In this document: one piece after another, positions 1 through 7,846 of the stretch
Position numbering within the stretch: the stretch's first letter is position 1
How the letters are laid out: each line of letters starts with the position of its first letter
Assembly (NCBI RefSeq): GCF_013385985.1
Contig: NZ_JACAOY010000006.1
Location: 526,198 to 590,197, forward strand
From: Pseudomonas sp. B6002
Lineage (GTDB): Bacteria > Pseudomonadota > Gammaproteobacteria > Pseudomonadales > Pseudomonadaceae
DNA length: 64,000 nt
Reading direction: 5' to 3'
Translations under genes and position numbers: made by a program
Notes under the pieces: model-generated
The model's database searches: none
What the model was told of the DNA's origin: nothing
The model's input: the letters and a program-made list of their open reading frames with translations, nothing else

Positions 1-42
1 CGGGACAAGCCCGCTCGCCACAGCAAGCCCGCTCACTACAAG
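1..42. repeat. REP-type palindromic fragments at the window edge
   Basis: Two partial copies of the REP core (CAAGCCCGCTC and CAAGCCCGCTCACTACA) lie side by side just after the proP stop codon. The second matches the right arm of the REPIN at 1713-1818. The element continues beyond the left edge, so its full structure cannot be seen. Confidence 0.6.
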
Positions 43-49
43 TTATGGG

Positions 50-1552
50 TCAGTTGATGCGGGGGTGCTGTTGCACCAGGTTCTGGCGCTTGGCTTCCAG
101 CGCGGCAATCTCGGCATCGATGTCTTCGATCTTCTGCTCGATATTGTCGTGGTGTTCCTGCAGCAATTCCTTGGCTTCTTCCATGTCCGATGCCGCCGGC
201 GCTGCACCGCGCAGGGGCTTGTTGGCGGTTTCTTTCATGGTCAGGCCGGTGATCAGGCCGACCACCGCAAACACCATCAGGTAGTAGGCCGGCATGTACA
301 GGTCATTGGTGCTTTCCACCAGCCAGGCCACGGCCGTGGGCGTCAGGCCGGCGATCAGCACCGAGACGTTGAACGCACTGGCCAGCGCGCTGTAGCGGAT
401 GTGGGTAGGGAACATCGCCGGCAGCGTCGAGGCCATCACGCCGATGAAGAAGTTCAACACCACGGCCAGGATCAGCAAACCTGCGAAGATCAGGCCGATC
501 TTGCCACTGGTAATCAACATGAACGCCGGAATGGACAGCACCAACAGGCCAATGCTGCCGCCGATGATGAAAGGTTTGCGACCGATTTTGTCGCTGACAA
601 ACCCAATGAACGGCTGCACGAACAGCATGCCCACCATGATCGCGATGATGATCAGCACGCCGCTGTTTTCTTTGTAGTGCAGGTTGTGCGACAGGTAGCT
701 CGGCATGTAGGTGAGCAGCATGTAGTACGTCACGTTGGTGGCCGCGACGATCCCGATGCAGGTCAGCAGGCTGCGCCAGTGCTTGGTGGCGACTTCCTTG
801 AAGGACACTTTGGGGCCGTGAGTCAGGCCTTGGCGGTCGCCTGTTTCGAGCTTGTCCATGTGTTGCTGGAACGCCGGGGTTTCCTCCAGCGCGTGACGCA
901 GGTACAGGCCGATGATGCCCAGGGGCAGGGCGAGGAAGAACGGCAGGCGCCAGCCCCAGGCTTCGAACTGCTCGTCGCCCAGCACGCTGGAGATCAACAC
1001 CACCACGCCCGCGCCAAGCACGAAACCGGCGATGGAGCCGAAGTCCAGCCAGCTGCCGAGGAACCCGCGCTTGCGGTCCGGGGCGTATTCGGCGACGAAG
1101 ATCGACGCGCCGGTGTATTCGCCGCCCACCGAGAACCCCTGGGCCATTTTGCACAGCAGCAACAGGATCGGCGCCCAGATGCCGATGCTGTCATAGCCGG
1201 GGATCAGGCCGATGGCAAAGGTGCTCAGGGACATGATCACGATGGTGGCGGCGAGTACCTTTTGCCGCCCGTATTTGTCACCCAGGGCGCCGAAGAACAG
1301 GCCACCCAGCGGGCGGATCAGGAAGGGCACGGAGAAGGTCGCCAGTGCGGCGATCATCTGTACGCTGGGCGATGCGTCCGGGAAGAACACCTTGCCCAGT
1401 ACGTAGGCGACGAAACCGTAGACGCCGAAGTCGAACCATTCCATGGCGTTACCCAGCGCGGCGGCGGTGATCGCCTTGCGCACTTTGGTATCGTCGACAA
1501 TCGTGATGTCTTTCAATCCGATGGGTTTGACGCTTTTCTTACGTAATTTCAT
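50..1552 (-). CDS. proP: ProP-type MFS proline/betaine:H+ symporter
   Basis: Inner-membrane MFS permease of 500 residues, the same length as E. coli ProP, which imports proline, glycine betaine and other osmolytes under hyperosmotic stress. Visible are the first helix motif around NAMEWFDFG, the MFS loop 2-3 signature GDKYGRQK, about 12 hydrophobic segments, and a charged, heptad-like C-terminal tail (roughly residues 440-490, rich in E, K, I and L) like the osmosensing coiled coil of ProP. I start at the ATG at 1552; a longer frame to 1588 would add 12 unconserved residues. The tail argues for a true ProP rather than a general metabolite:H+ symporter, but the substrate is inferred. Confidence 0.83.
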   Translation of the reverse strand: MKLRKKSVKPIGLKDITIVDDTKVRKAITAAALGNAMEWFDFGVYGFVAYVLGKVFFPDASPSVQMIAALATFSVPFLIRPLGGLFFGALGDKYGRQKVLAATIVIMSLSTFAIGLIPGYDSIGIWAPILLLLCKMAQGFSVGGEYTGASIFVAEYAPDRKRGFLGSWLDFGSIAGFVLGAGVVVLISSVLGDEQFEAWGWRLPFFLALPLGIIGLYLRHALEETPAFQQHMDKLETGDRQGLTHGPKVSFKEVATKHWRSLLTCIGIVAATNVTYYMLLTYMPSYLSHNLHYKENSGVLIIIAIMVGMLFVQPFIGFVSDKIGRKPFIIGGSIGLLVLSIPAFMLITSGKIGLIFAGLLILAVVLNFFIGVMASTLPAMFPTHIRYSALASAFNVSVLIAGLTPTAVAWLVESTNDLYMPAYYLMVFAVVGLITGLTMKETANKPLRGAAPAASDMEEAKELLQEHHDNIEQKIEDIDAEIAALEAKRQNLVQQHPRIN

Positions 1553-1712
1553 GCGGGACACTCTAAAACAGAACAGGGGAGGTGCCATCGTGGCGATGGC
1601 ACCGCTCTGTCAGTTCAGATACAAGCCGACACGAAAAAATTCACCGCTAATTTGTTTTTTTGCTTTCGGGCGCAAGGTTTGCCGTGTCTGGGGTGGATGG
1701 CCTACGAAGGTT

Positions 1713-1818
1713 TGTAGTGAGCGGGCTTGCCCCGCGCCAGCGTCAACCCGGCCACCCAGGTTAAATTGTCAAATTGCGATCTCGGCGGCGCCGGCGCGGG
1801 GCAAGCCCGCTCACTACA
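1713..1818. repeat. REPIN: two perfect 26-nt inverted REP arms
   Basis: The left arm 1713-1738 (TGTAGTGAGCGGGCTTGCCC...) is the exact reverse complement of the right arm 1793-1818, with a 54-nt spacer. This is the REP-doublet form dispersed by RAYT transposases in Pseudomonas. It lies in the leader of the next gene and ends where that gene's AGG ribosome-binding purines begin. The 277-bp gap 1553-1829 otherwise holds only the proP upstream region. Confidence 0.88.
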
Positions 1819-1829
1819 GGAATATTCGT

Positions 1830-2360
1830 ATGGCTACAGCTGTTGCACGACTGATCTACCGCCAGCCACAACCAAGTGACGTACAGCGATTGTTCGCGAT
1901 CTTCGGCGATCCGCGCACCAACCAGTTCAACCCCGCTGGCCCGATGGCGAGCCTGGAAGTTGCACAACGCCTGCTCGATCACTGGCTCCAGCAGTGGGCC
2001 ACCGAGGGCTATGGCTGGTGGGCGATTGCGCGTGGCGAAGCGCCGGATCACCTCATCGGCTTTGGGGGTGTGGCGCCACTCGATTACCTGACCGACCGAC
2101 GTATCAACCTCGGGTACCGCTTTGCAGTGGAAGCCTGGGGGCAGGGCTACGCCACCGAGTTGGGCCGTGATGGGCTGGCGCTGGCATTCGAAACACTCGG
2201 CCTGCCCGAAGTCTTCGGCCTGGTGCGGCCAGACCACGCCGCGTCGATCCGCGTGCTGGAAAAGATCGGCATGCAGCCCTATGGCCTGCTCGACGACGTA
2301 CCCGACAAGGCGCCCAGCCGGGTTTTCCACATTTGTCGTCCTACAACTGATTTTGCCTGA
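1830..2360 (+). CDS. GNAT family N-acetyltransferase (RimJ/RimL type)
   Basis: A 176-residue single-domain acetyltransferase that would transfer acetyl from acetyl-CoA to an amine. The pattern is that of the Acetyltransf_3 family: LIYRQPQPSDVQRLF at the N-terminus, an acetyl-CoA loop region around YRFAVEAWGQGYATE (about residues 95-110), and the late segment PDHAASIRVLEKIGMQ. I start at ATG 1830, where AGG sits 9 nt upstream directly after the REPIN arm. It stands alone with no partner gene. The acceptor (protein N-terminus, antibiotic or metabolite) cannot be told from sequence. Confidence 0.8.
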   Translation: MATAVARLIYRQPQPSDVQRLFAIFGDPRTNQFNPAGPMASLEVAQRLLDHWLQQWATEGYGWWAIARGEAPDHLIGFGGVAPLDYLTDRRINLGYRFAVEAWGQGYATELGRDGLALAFETLGLPEVFGLVRPDHAASIRVLEKIGMQPYGLLDDVPDKAPSRVFHICRPTTDFA

Positions 2361-2406
2361 CATTTCACATCGCCGCGTAATACCTGAATAACAGCGATCT
2401 TTCAGA

Positions 2407-2435
2407 TTGACAGCCTGTAGGCGGCCCGATATAAA
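2407..2435 (+). promoter_or_regulatory. Sigma-70 promoter of the MFS gene at 2504
   Basis: TTGACA (2407-2412) is followed after exactly 17 nt by TATAAA (2430-2435), close to the consensus. Transcription would start near 2442, leaving a leader of about 60 nt. Confidence 0.7.
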
Positions 2436-2452
2436 AGTCACAGTTGTACGAC

Positions 2453-2474
2453 GACATATGACGTTATGTATGTC
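2453..2474. promoter_or_regulatory. Inverted repeat, possible operator in the leader
   Basis: GACATA (2453-2458) and TATGTC (2469-2474) are separated by 10 nt, just downstream of the predicted start of transcription. The position suits a repressor of the permease gene, but no linked regulator gene is present and the family is unknown. Confidence 0.4.
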
Positions 2475-2503
2475 TTACCTAACAAAAATAAAAAAGTGAT
2501 GCC

Positions 2504-3907
2504 ATGAACTTGAACGAGCCCATCAACGCCCAGCGCGTTGGCCAAGCTGTAGGCAACTATCGCTGGACCATCTGCGCGATGTTGTTCTTCGCGACCACCG
2601 TCAACTACCTCGACCGGCAGGTGCTCAGCCTGCTGGCGCCGCAGTTGTCGACGCAATTTGGCTGGAGCAACACCGACTACGCCAACATCGCGGCGGTGTT
2701 CCAGTTTGTCTATGCCATCTCCATGCTGTTTGCCGGGCGCTTTGTCGACAAGATCGGCACCAAGGCGGCCTATATCGTGGCCATTGGTATCTGGTCCACG
2801 GGCGCCATCATGCATGCGTTCGCGGTGCCGATGGGCGAGGGCGTCGCGGCGATCAGCGGGGCCATCGGGCTGGCGGTGATTCCGGTGTCGATTGCCGGCT
2901 TCATGCTCTCCCGCGCGGTGCTGGCGATTGGCGAGGCGGGTAACTTCCCGATTGCGATCAAGGCCACCGCCGAATACTTCCCCAAGAAAGAACGCTCCCT
3001 GGCCACCGGCATTTTCAACTCCGGTGCCAACGTGGGCGCGATTCTGGCGCCCATCTGTGTGCCATTGATCGCCGGCCTGTGGGGCTGGGAAGCGGCATTT
3101 ATCGTGATCGGCGCCCTGGGTTTTGTGTGGGTGGCGGTGTGGATCGGCCTTTACCAAAAGCCTGAAGAGCAAAAGCGCCTGTCGGCCGCCGAATTGGCCT
3201 ACATCCGCAGCGATCAGACCGTACAGCCGTTCACCCCGGCACCGGCCGGCGCGGTCGAGAAGAAAGTCTCGTGGTTCAAGCTGCTGACCTACCGCCAGAC
3301 CTGGGCGTTTGCCTTTGGCAAGTTCATGACCGACGGCGTGTGGTGGTTCTTCCTGTTCTGGCTGCCCACCTACCTGTCGGCGCAGTACGGCATGAAAGGC
3401 GCCGACATCGTGATGCCCCTGGCCGTGCTGTACAGCATGACCATGGTTGGCAGTATCGGCGGCGGCTGGTTCCCCAGCTACTTCATGGCACGTGGCGATG
3501 CCCCGTATGACGGCCGCATGAAAGCCATGCTGGTGATCGCGCTGTTCCCGCTGGTGGTGTTGCTGGCGCAGCCGTTCGGTTACCTCAGCTTCTGGGTGCC
3601 GGTATTGCTGATCGGCGTGGGCGCTTCAGCGCACCAGGCGTGGTCGTGCAACATCTTCACCACCGTGTCCGACATGTTCCCGCAAAAAACCGTGGCCTCG
3701 GTGGTGGGGATCGGCGGCATGGCCGGTGGGCTGGGCGGTGTGGTGATGACCAAGATCGGCGGTTGGGTTTTCGATTACTACAAGTCCATCAACGACATCC
3801 ACACCGGCTACATGATCATGTTCGCGATCTGCGCACTGGCGTACCTGGTGGCCTGGAGCGTGATGAAAGCGCTGGTGCCACGCCACAAGGAAATCACCGA
3901 CCTGTAA
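2504..3907 (+). CDS. MFS permease, hexuronate/sugar-acid (ACS) type
   Basis: A 467-residue inner-membrane MFS transporter of the anion:cation symporter group that includes ExuT. Supporting segments are the first helix with VNYLDRQ, GRFVDKIGTK at loop 2-3, and AIGEAGNFP with EYFPKKERSLATGIFN, all typical of ExuT/GudP relatives. About 12 hydrophobic segments are visible. It stands alone behind a strong promoter and is followed by a hairpin. ExuT and its relatives import galacturonate, glucuronate, glucarate or galactonate; no linked catabolic genes help to choose among these. Confidence 0.8.
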   Translation: MNLNEPINAQRVGQAVGNYRWTICAMLFFATTVNYLDRQVLSLLAPQLSTQFGWSNTDYANIAAVFQFVYAISMLFAGRFVDKIGTKAAYIVAIGIWSTGAIMHAFAVPMGEGVAAISGAIGLAVIPVSIAGFMLSRAVLAIGEAGNFPIAIKATAEYFPKKERSLATGIFNSGANVGAILAPICVPLIAGLWGWEAAFIVIGALGFVWVAVWIGLYQKPEEQKRLSAAELAYIRSDQTVQPFTPAPAGAVEKKVSWFKLLTYRQTWAFAFGKFMTDGVWWFFLFWLPTYLSAQYGMKGADIVMPLAVLYSMTMVGSIGGGWFPSYFMARGDAPYDGRMKAMLVIALFPLVVLLAQPFGYLSFWVPVLLIGVGASAHQAWSCNIFTTVSDMFPQKTVASVVGIGGMAGGLGGVVMTKIGGWVFDYYKSINDIHTGYMIMFAICALAYLVAWSVMKALVPRHKEITDL

Positions 3908-3916
3908 GGCGAGACG

Positions 3917-3939
3917 TCCCGCGCCGCAACGGCGCGGGA
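3917..3939. terminator. GC-rich hairpin between convergent genes
   Basis: TCCCGCGCCG (3917-3926), a CAA loop and CGGCGCGGGA (3930-3939) form a perfect 10-bp stem in the 37-bp gap between convergent genes. There is no clear T-tract on either side, so efficiency as an intrinsic terminator is uncertain. Confidence 0.6.
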
Positions 3940-3944
3940 TGGCT

Positions 3945-4865
3945 TCACAGGTCGCGGGCCCAGGTCTGGCTGACCAGGGATTTGCCGAAGGTGTCCAGCG
4001 TTTCTTCCTCGACCAACGCGAACCCGGCGTTCTGATAGAGCTTGCGGGCAGTGGCGAGGATGTCCACGGTCCACAACTGCATGCGCTGGTAACCCACCTG
4101 CTGGGCAAAACGCACACACTCATCCACCAGCCGTTGGCCGATCCCCATGCCTCGCGCACTGGCGTCCACGTAGAGCATGCGCAGCTGGGCGGTGTTGTCG
4201 TCGTGGCGAATCACAAACACCGACCCCACCACTTCACCGTCCTTCTCTGCGATCCAGCAGCGCTCGCACGTCGGATCAAACGCCCTCAAGTACTTGGCGA
4301 CTGTCTCCGCCACCAGCGCTTCGAACTCCCAGTTCCAGCCATATTCACGGGCATACAGCGCGGTTTGTTGCTGCACCACTGTACCCATGTCGCCGGGTTG
4401 GGGATCGCGCAGCAGGTAGCCTGGCGCCGTGCCTTGCAGCAGGGCCTGGATGCGTTTCATGGCCTCGGTGAGTTGCCGCTGTTGTGTCTCGGGCAGGCTG
4501 TCGAGCAGGGCGATGACTTCGCTCTGGGTCTGCTGTTCCAGGGGCGCGAGCACTGCACGACCGTGATCGCTGAGGTGCAGTTGCAGTGCGCGGGCGTCGG
4601 TGGTGGAGCGGACTTTTTCGATCAGGCCTTTCTTTTCGAGGCCGCTGGTTAACCGGCTCAGGTAACCCGCGTCGAGGCTGAGCATCTGGCACAGGTCTGC
4701 ACTGGTCAGGTCGCCCCGGGTCGACAGCTCGTACATCACGCGGATTTCAGTCAGGGAAAAGTCGCTTTGCAGCAGGTGTTCCTGCAGCACGCCGATCTGG
4801 TGGGTATAGAAGCGGTTGAAGCCGCGCACGATGCCGGCGCGTTCGACAAGCAGGGGGGTAGACAT
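3945..4865 (-). CDS. MarR regulator fused to a GNAT acetyltransferase
   Basis: A 306-residue two-domain protein. Residues 1 to about 145 form a MarR winged helix (LSTRGDLTSADLCQMLSLDAGYLSR, then LEKKGLIEKV). Residues 160-306 form a GNAT domain with the acetyl-CoA loop around ARGMGIGQRLVDECV and the terminal LYQNAGFALVEEE. Such fusions are known in proteobacteria and are annotated as bifunctional regulator/acetyltransferase. Two palindromes in its own promoter (4884-4917) suggest autorepression. The inducing ligand and the acetyl acceptor are unknown. Confidence 0.85.
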   Translation of the reverse strand: MSTPLLVERAGIVRGFNRFYTHQIGVLQEHLLQSDFSLTEIRVMYELSTRGDLTSADLCQMLSLDAGYLSRLTSGLEKKGLIEKVRSTTDARALQLHLSDHGRAVLAPLEQQTQSEVIALLDSLPETQQRQLTEAMKRIQALLQGTAPGYLLRDPQPGDMGTVVQQQTALYAREYGWNWEFEALVAETVAKYLRAFDPTCERCWIAEKDGEVVGSVFVIRHDDNTAQLRMLYVDASARGMGIGQRLVDECVRFAQQVGYQRMQLWTVDILATARKLYQNAGFALVEEETLDTFGKSLVSQTWARDL

Positions 4866-4883
4866 AGCGGGATGCTCGAATGG

Positions 4884-4926
4884 TTGCCTGAGGCAATTAT
4901 ATTGTTGCTTTAGGCAACCATGTCAA
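4884..4926 (-). promoter_or_regulatory. Promoter with two MarR-type palindromic operators
   Basis: On the minus strand, TTGACA (4926-4921) and a perfect TATAAT (4901-4896) are separated by 19 nt. The palindrome TTGCTTTAGGCAA (4905-4917) sits inside that spacer. A second palindrome, TTGCCTGAGGCAA (4884-4896), touches the -10 element. Their centres are 21 bp apart, two helical turns. This layout strongly suggests cooperative repression by the MarR-GNAT product. Confidence 0.7.
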
Positions 4927-4935
4927 ACACTTTGC

Positions 4936-6228
4936 TTATTGGATGCGGGTTACCCGCCAAAGGGTATTGGCCAGGTCATCGGCGATGATCAGCGCACCTT
5001 TCGGGTCTACCGTCACGCCAACCGGCCGCCCACGGGTCTTGCCGTCTTCACCGCGAAAACCGGTGGCAAAGTCAACCGGCTCACCGGACGGCTTGCCGTT
5101 GCTGAAGGGCACGAAAATCACTTTGTAGCCCACCGGGTTGTCGCGGTTCCAGCTGCCGTGCTCTCCGACGAACACGCCGTCGGCGAATTTCTCGCCCATT
5201 TGCGGGATGGAAAAGTCCACGCCCAGCGCTGCCACGTGGGAACCCAGGCTGTAATCCGGCTTGATCGCGGCGGCGACCTTGGCCGGGTTTTGTGGCTGGG
5301 CGCGCGGGTCGACGTTCTGGCCCCAGTAACTGTAGGGCCAGCCGTAGAACGCGCCTTCACGCACCGAGGTCAGGTAGTCCGGCACCAGGTCCGGGCCCAG
5401 CTCGTCGCGTTCGTTGACCACCGTCCACAGTTGTCCGGTGTCCGGTTGGATCGTCAGCGCCGTCGGGTTGCGCAGGCCAGTGGCGTAAGGCTTGTGCGCG
5501 CCGGTGGCGGCGTCGATCTGCCAGACCATTGCGCGGTCGATCTCCACCTCCATGCCACGCTCGGTGACGTTGCTGTTGGAGCCGATGCCCACATAAAGCT
5601 GGCTGCCGTCCGCGCTCACCGCCAGGGACTTGGTCCAGTGGTGGTTGATCTGCGCCGGCAGGTCAGTGACTGTCGTGGGCGGGCCTGCGGCTTTGGTCTG
5701 GCCGTCGGCGTAGTCGAAACTGACCAGGGCATCCTGGTTGGCCACGTAGAGTTTGCCGTTGGCATACGCCAGGCCATAAGGCGCGTTGAGGTTGTCGGCG
5801 AAGACGGTCCTGAGTTCGTACGTACCATCACCGTCGGCATCGCGCAGCAGGGTCAGGCGGTTGCCGCCCTTGACCTTGGTGTTGCCCTCGGCCTTGATCA
5901 CGCTGGCGATCACATCCTTGGGCTTGAGCTTGGCCGCACTGCCGCCACGGCCTTCGGCGACGAGAATGTCGCCATTGGGCAACACCAGGGTCTGACGCGG
6001 GATGGCGAGGTCGGTGGCGATGGCGGTGACGCGGTAGCCTTCGGGCACGGTGGGTTTCTGCTCGCCCCAGGGCGTCGGTTGGGCAATCTTCATGCTGGGC
6101 AACAGGCTGCTTTGCTGTGCCGGCAACTTCGGGTCGGGGCCGCGAGCCTGGGTCTTGTCGCCTTCGCCGCCGCAGGCGCTCAACAACAGGGCGGCGCTCA
6201 ACAGCGTCAGGGTGCTGGACGTCTTCAT
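4936..6228 (-). CDS. Sorbosone-dehydrogenase-like (PQQ glucose/sorbosone dehydrogenase fold) lipoprotein
   Basis: A 430-residue exported protein. The N-terminus has a Lys, a hydrophobic stretch and the lipobox LLSAC followed by G, so it is probably a lipoprotein. The body is a six-bladed beta-propeller of the GSDH/SdoA family: VPEGYRVTAIATDL, LPNGDILVAEGRGG, YGLAYANGKLYVANQD, LYVGIGSNSNVTERG, GLRNPTALTIQPDTGQLW and VFVGEHGSWNRD. Relatives oxidise aldoses or sorbosone, usually with PQQ, in the periplasm. Its stop region follows the DUF2231 gene, whose stop overlaps its ATG by 4 nt, so the two are co-translated. Substrate and cofactor are inferred only from family. Confidence 0.82.
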   Translation of the reverse strand: MKTSSTLTLLSAALLLSACGGEGDKTQARGPDPKLPAQQSSLLPSMKIAQPTPWGEQKPTVPEGYRVTAIATDLAIPRQTLVLPNGDILVAEGRGGSAAKLKPKDVIASVIKAEGNTKVKGGNRLTLLRDADGDGTYELRTVFADNLNAPYGLAYANGKLYVANQDALVSFDYADGQTKAAGPPTTVTDLPAQINHHWTKSLAVSADGSQLYVGIGSNSNVTERGMEVEIDRAMVWQIDAATGAHKPYATGLRNPTALTIQPDTGQLWTVVNERDELGPDLVPDYLTSVREGAFYGWPYSYWGQNVDPRAQPQNPAKVAAAIKPDYSLGSHVAALGVDFSIPQMGEKFADGVFVGEHGSWNRDNPVGYKVIFVPFSNGKPSGEPVDFATGFRGEDGKTRGRPVGVTVDPKGALIIADDLANTLWRVTRIQ

Positions 6229-6638
6229 TTGACACCTCCCGAGCGCAAGCCGGTCCAGGTCGCTGCCAAGGCCAGCAACAAAACGATGGCCGACAGTATC
6301 AAGCCGCCCGGCATCGAGCCGTACGCGTCTTTGGCGTGCTGGAAGGCATTGACCAGCCCCAGTACCCAGGTGGCCAACAGCAGCAGGACGTAACGCGTGG
6401 GTTGCCCGGCCTTGGGCCGGGCACGAAGCAGGTTGACCAGCGCGAATAAAAACGCGAAGCCTGCGAACACCAACGCGCCGGCGATCAGCCAGGACGCGAA
6501 GTTGGCCCATTGAATCTGGTAGGTCTGGGTGTAGGCAATGTCGCTGAGCAGGGCGCCCAGAAACAACGGCACGGTGCCGGCGAGTAAGGTCGCATGCAGC
6601 GGCCCGGGTGCGTATCGGTAGGTGGGGAGGGTAGTCAT
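6225..6638 (-). CDS. DUF2231 family inner-membrane protein
   Basis: A 137-residue protein with four hydrophobic segments (about residues 15-35, 45-67, 82-98 and 112-130), matching the DUF2231 pattern GPLHATLLAGTVPLFLGALLSD. It is the first gene of a two-gene operon; its TGA overlaps the start of the sorbosone-dehydrogenase-like gene (ATGA, 6225-6228). DUF2231 proteins often sit beside PQQ or haem oxidoreductases, so a membrane-anchoring or electron-transfer role for the lipoprotein is plausible but unproven. Confidence 0.82.
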   Translation of the reverse strand: MTTLPTYRYAPGPLHATLLAGTVPLFLGALLSDIAYTQTYQIQWANFASWLIAGALVFAGFAFLFALVNLLRARPKAGQPTRYVLLLLATWVLGLVNAFQHAKDAYGSMPGGLILSAIVLLLALAATWTGLRSGGVK

Positions 6639-6724
6639 GGTGATGGCGGCTCCTTGTTGTACAACGCCCCTGGACGGGGCAGCGCATAGGAAGTGAGCGC
6701 ACCACGCGTGAGAAAGTTCAGCGT

Positions 6725-6734
6725 GAAACGTTTC
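6725..6734. promoter_or_regulatory. Perfect palindrome GAAACGTTTC between divergent genes
   Basis: The 10-bp palindrome lies in the 173-bp gap between the DUF2231 operon and uvsE. LacI-family regulators, including Cra/FruR, bind sites of the form TGAAACGTTTCA, and the flanks here (GT..GAAA) partly fit. Control of the sugar-dehydrogenase-like operon by such a regulator is an inference. Confidence 0.4.
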
Positions 6735-6811
6735 GAAATAGTGTGAACCCTCTACGGTGGCCTGGGCCTAAGGCCGTATCATTGCGAACTTTTCTTCTGC
6801 CAGGCGCCTCC

Positions 6812-7840
6812 ATGACCCATCCTCGCATCGGCTTTCCCTGCCAATACAAGCACCCCGAACGCCTGCTGTCGGCCAGTGCCTTGAAGCTGATTGAAGGGCC
6901 GTTCAACCCTCGCAGCACGACCTTGCGCTGGATAGACAGCGTCACGCCGCAAGTGGCCCGCGAAAAACTGGTCGAGGTGGTCACGCACAACCTGCAAGCC
7001 CAATTGCACCTGCTGGCTTACGTGGCCGGGTTGCCGCCGATGTTGCGCATGCTGCGCCTGAGCAGCGACCTGCTGCCGTTCTACAGCCACCCGAAAGTGG
7101 CGGATGTGTATAAAGACCCGGCGATCGAGCGGCAACTGGTCGAAGGGTTCGCCGCCATTGGCGACCTGGCGCGCGCTTCGGATATCCGCTTGTCGTTCCA
7201 CCCCGGCCAATATTGCGTGCTGGGCTCGGAAAACCCCGGCGTGGTGGAAAACAGCCTGGCCGAATTCGAATACCACGCCGACATGATCCGCATGATGGGC
7301 TACGGCCGCCGGTTCCAGGACCTCAAGTGCAACGTGCACATTGCCGGCCGCCTGGGTGTGGAGGGCACCCGGGCGGTGTGGCCGCGTTTGTCCGAGGTGG
7401 CGCGCAACTGCATCACCTTCGAGAACGACGAGAAGACCTACGGCCTCGACCACTGCCTGCAAGTCGCCGACCTGGCGCCGGTGGTGCTGGACATCCACCA
7501 TTGCTGGATCAATGAAAACGAGTACATCGACCCCCATTCGCCCCGGGTGGCCCAAGTGATCGACAGCTGGCGCGGCGTGCGCCCAACGATGCATTACTCC
7601 CAGCCCCAGGAGAGCCTGCAGGCACTGGGCTTTGATGCCGAGCACAAGCTGGAAATGGAGGCGCTGCTGAAGGTGGTGTCCAAGCGCGATCTATACGGCC
7701 ACAGCGACCAGATGTGGAACCGCTGGACCAACGATTACGCACTGCAGTTTCTCGACCGCTTCGACATCATGCTGGAGGCCAAGGACAAGAACGTGGCGGC
7801 GCTGGCCTTCTACGAACACTGGCAGCGCCGCACCGCGTAG
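6812..7840 (+). CDS. uvsE: UV damage endonuclease UvsE/UvdE
   Basis: A 342-residue TIM-barrel DNA repair endonuclease that nicks 5' of UV photoproducts. The UVDE family pattern is clear: RIGFPCQYKHPER at the N-terminus, LRMLRLSSDLLPFYSHP, the metal-ligand segment LSFHPGQYCVLGSENP, FENDEKTYGLDHCL, VLDIHHCWIN and GHSDQMWN. I start at ATG 6812; a longer frame from 6743 lacks conserved sequence. It is a single gene, convergent with the next one with only 6 bp between stop codons. Confidence 0.88.
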   Translation: MTHPRIGFPCQYKHPERLLSASALKLIEGPFNPRSTTLRWIDSVTPQVAREKLVEVVTHNLQAQLHLLAYVAGLPPMLRMLRLSSDLLPFYSHPKVADVYKDPAIERQLVEGFAAIGDLARASDIRLSFHPGQYCVLGSENPGVVENSLAEFEYHADMIRMMGYGRRFQDLKCNVHIAGRLGVEGTRAVWPRLSEVARNCITFENDEKTYGLDHCLQVADLAPVVLDIHHCWINENEYIDPHSPRVAQVIDSWRGVRPTMHYSQPQESLQALGFDAEHKLEMEALLKVVSKRDLYGHSDQMWNRWTNDYALQFLDRFDIMLEAKDKNVAALAFYEHWQRRTA

Positions 7841-7846
7841 AACCAT

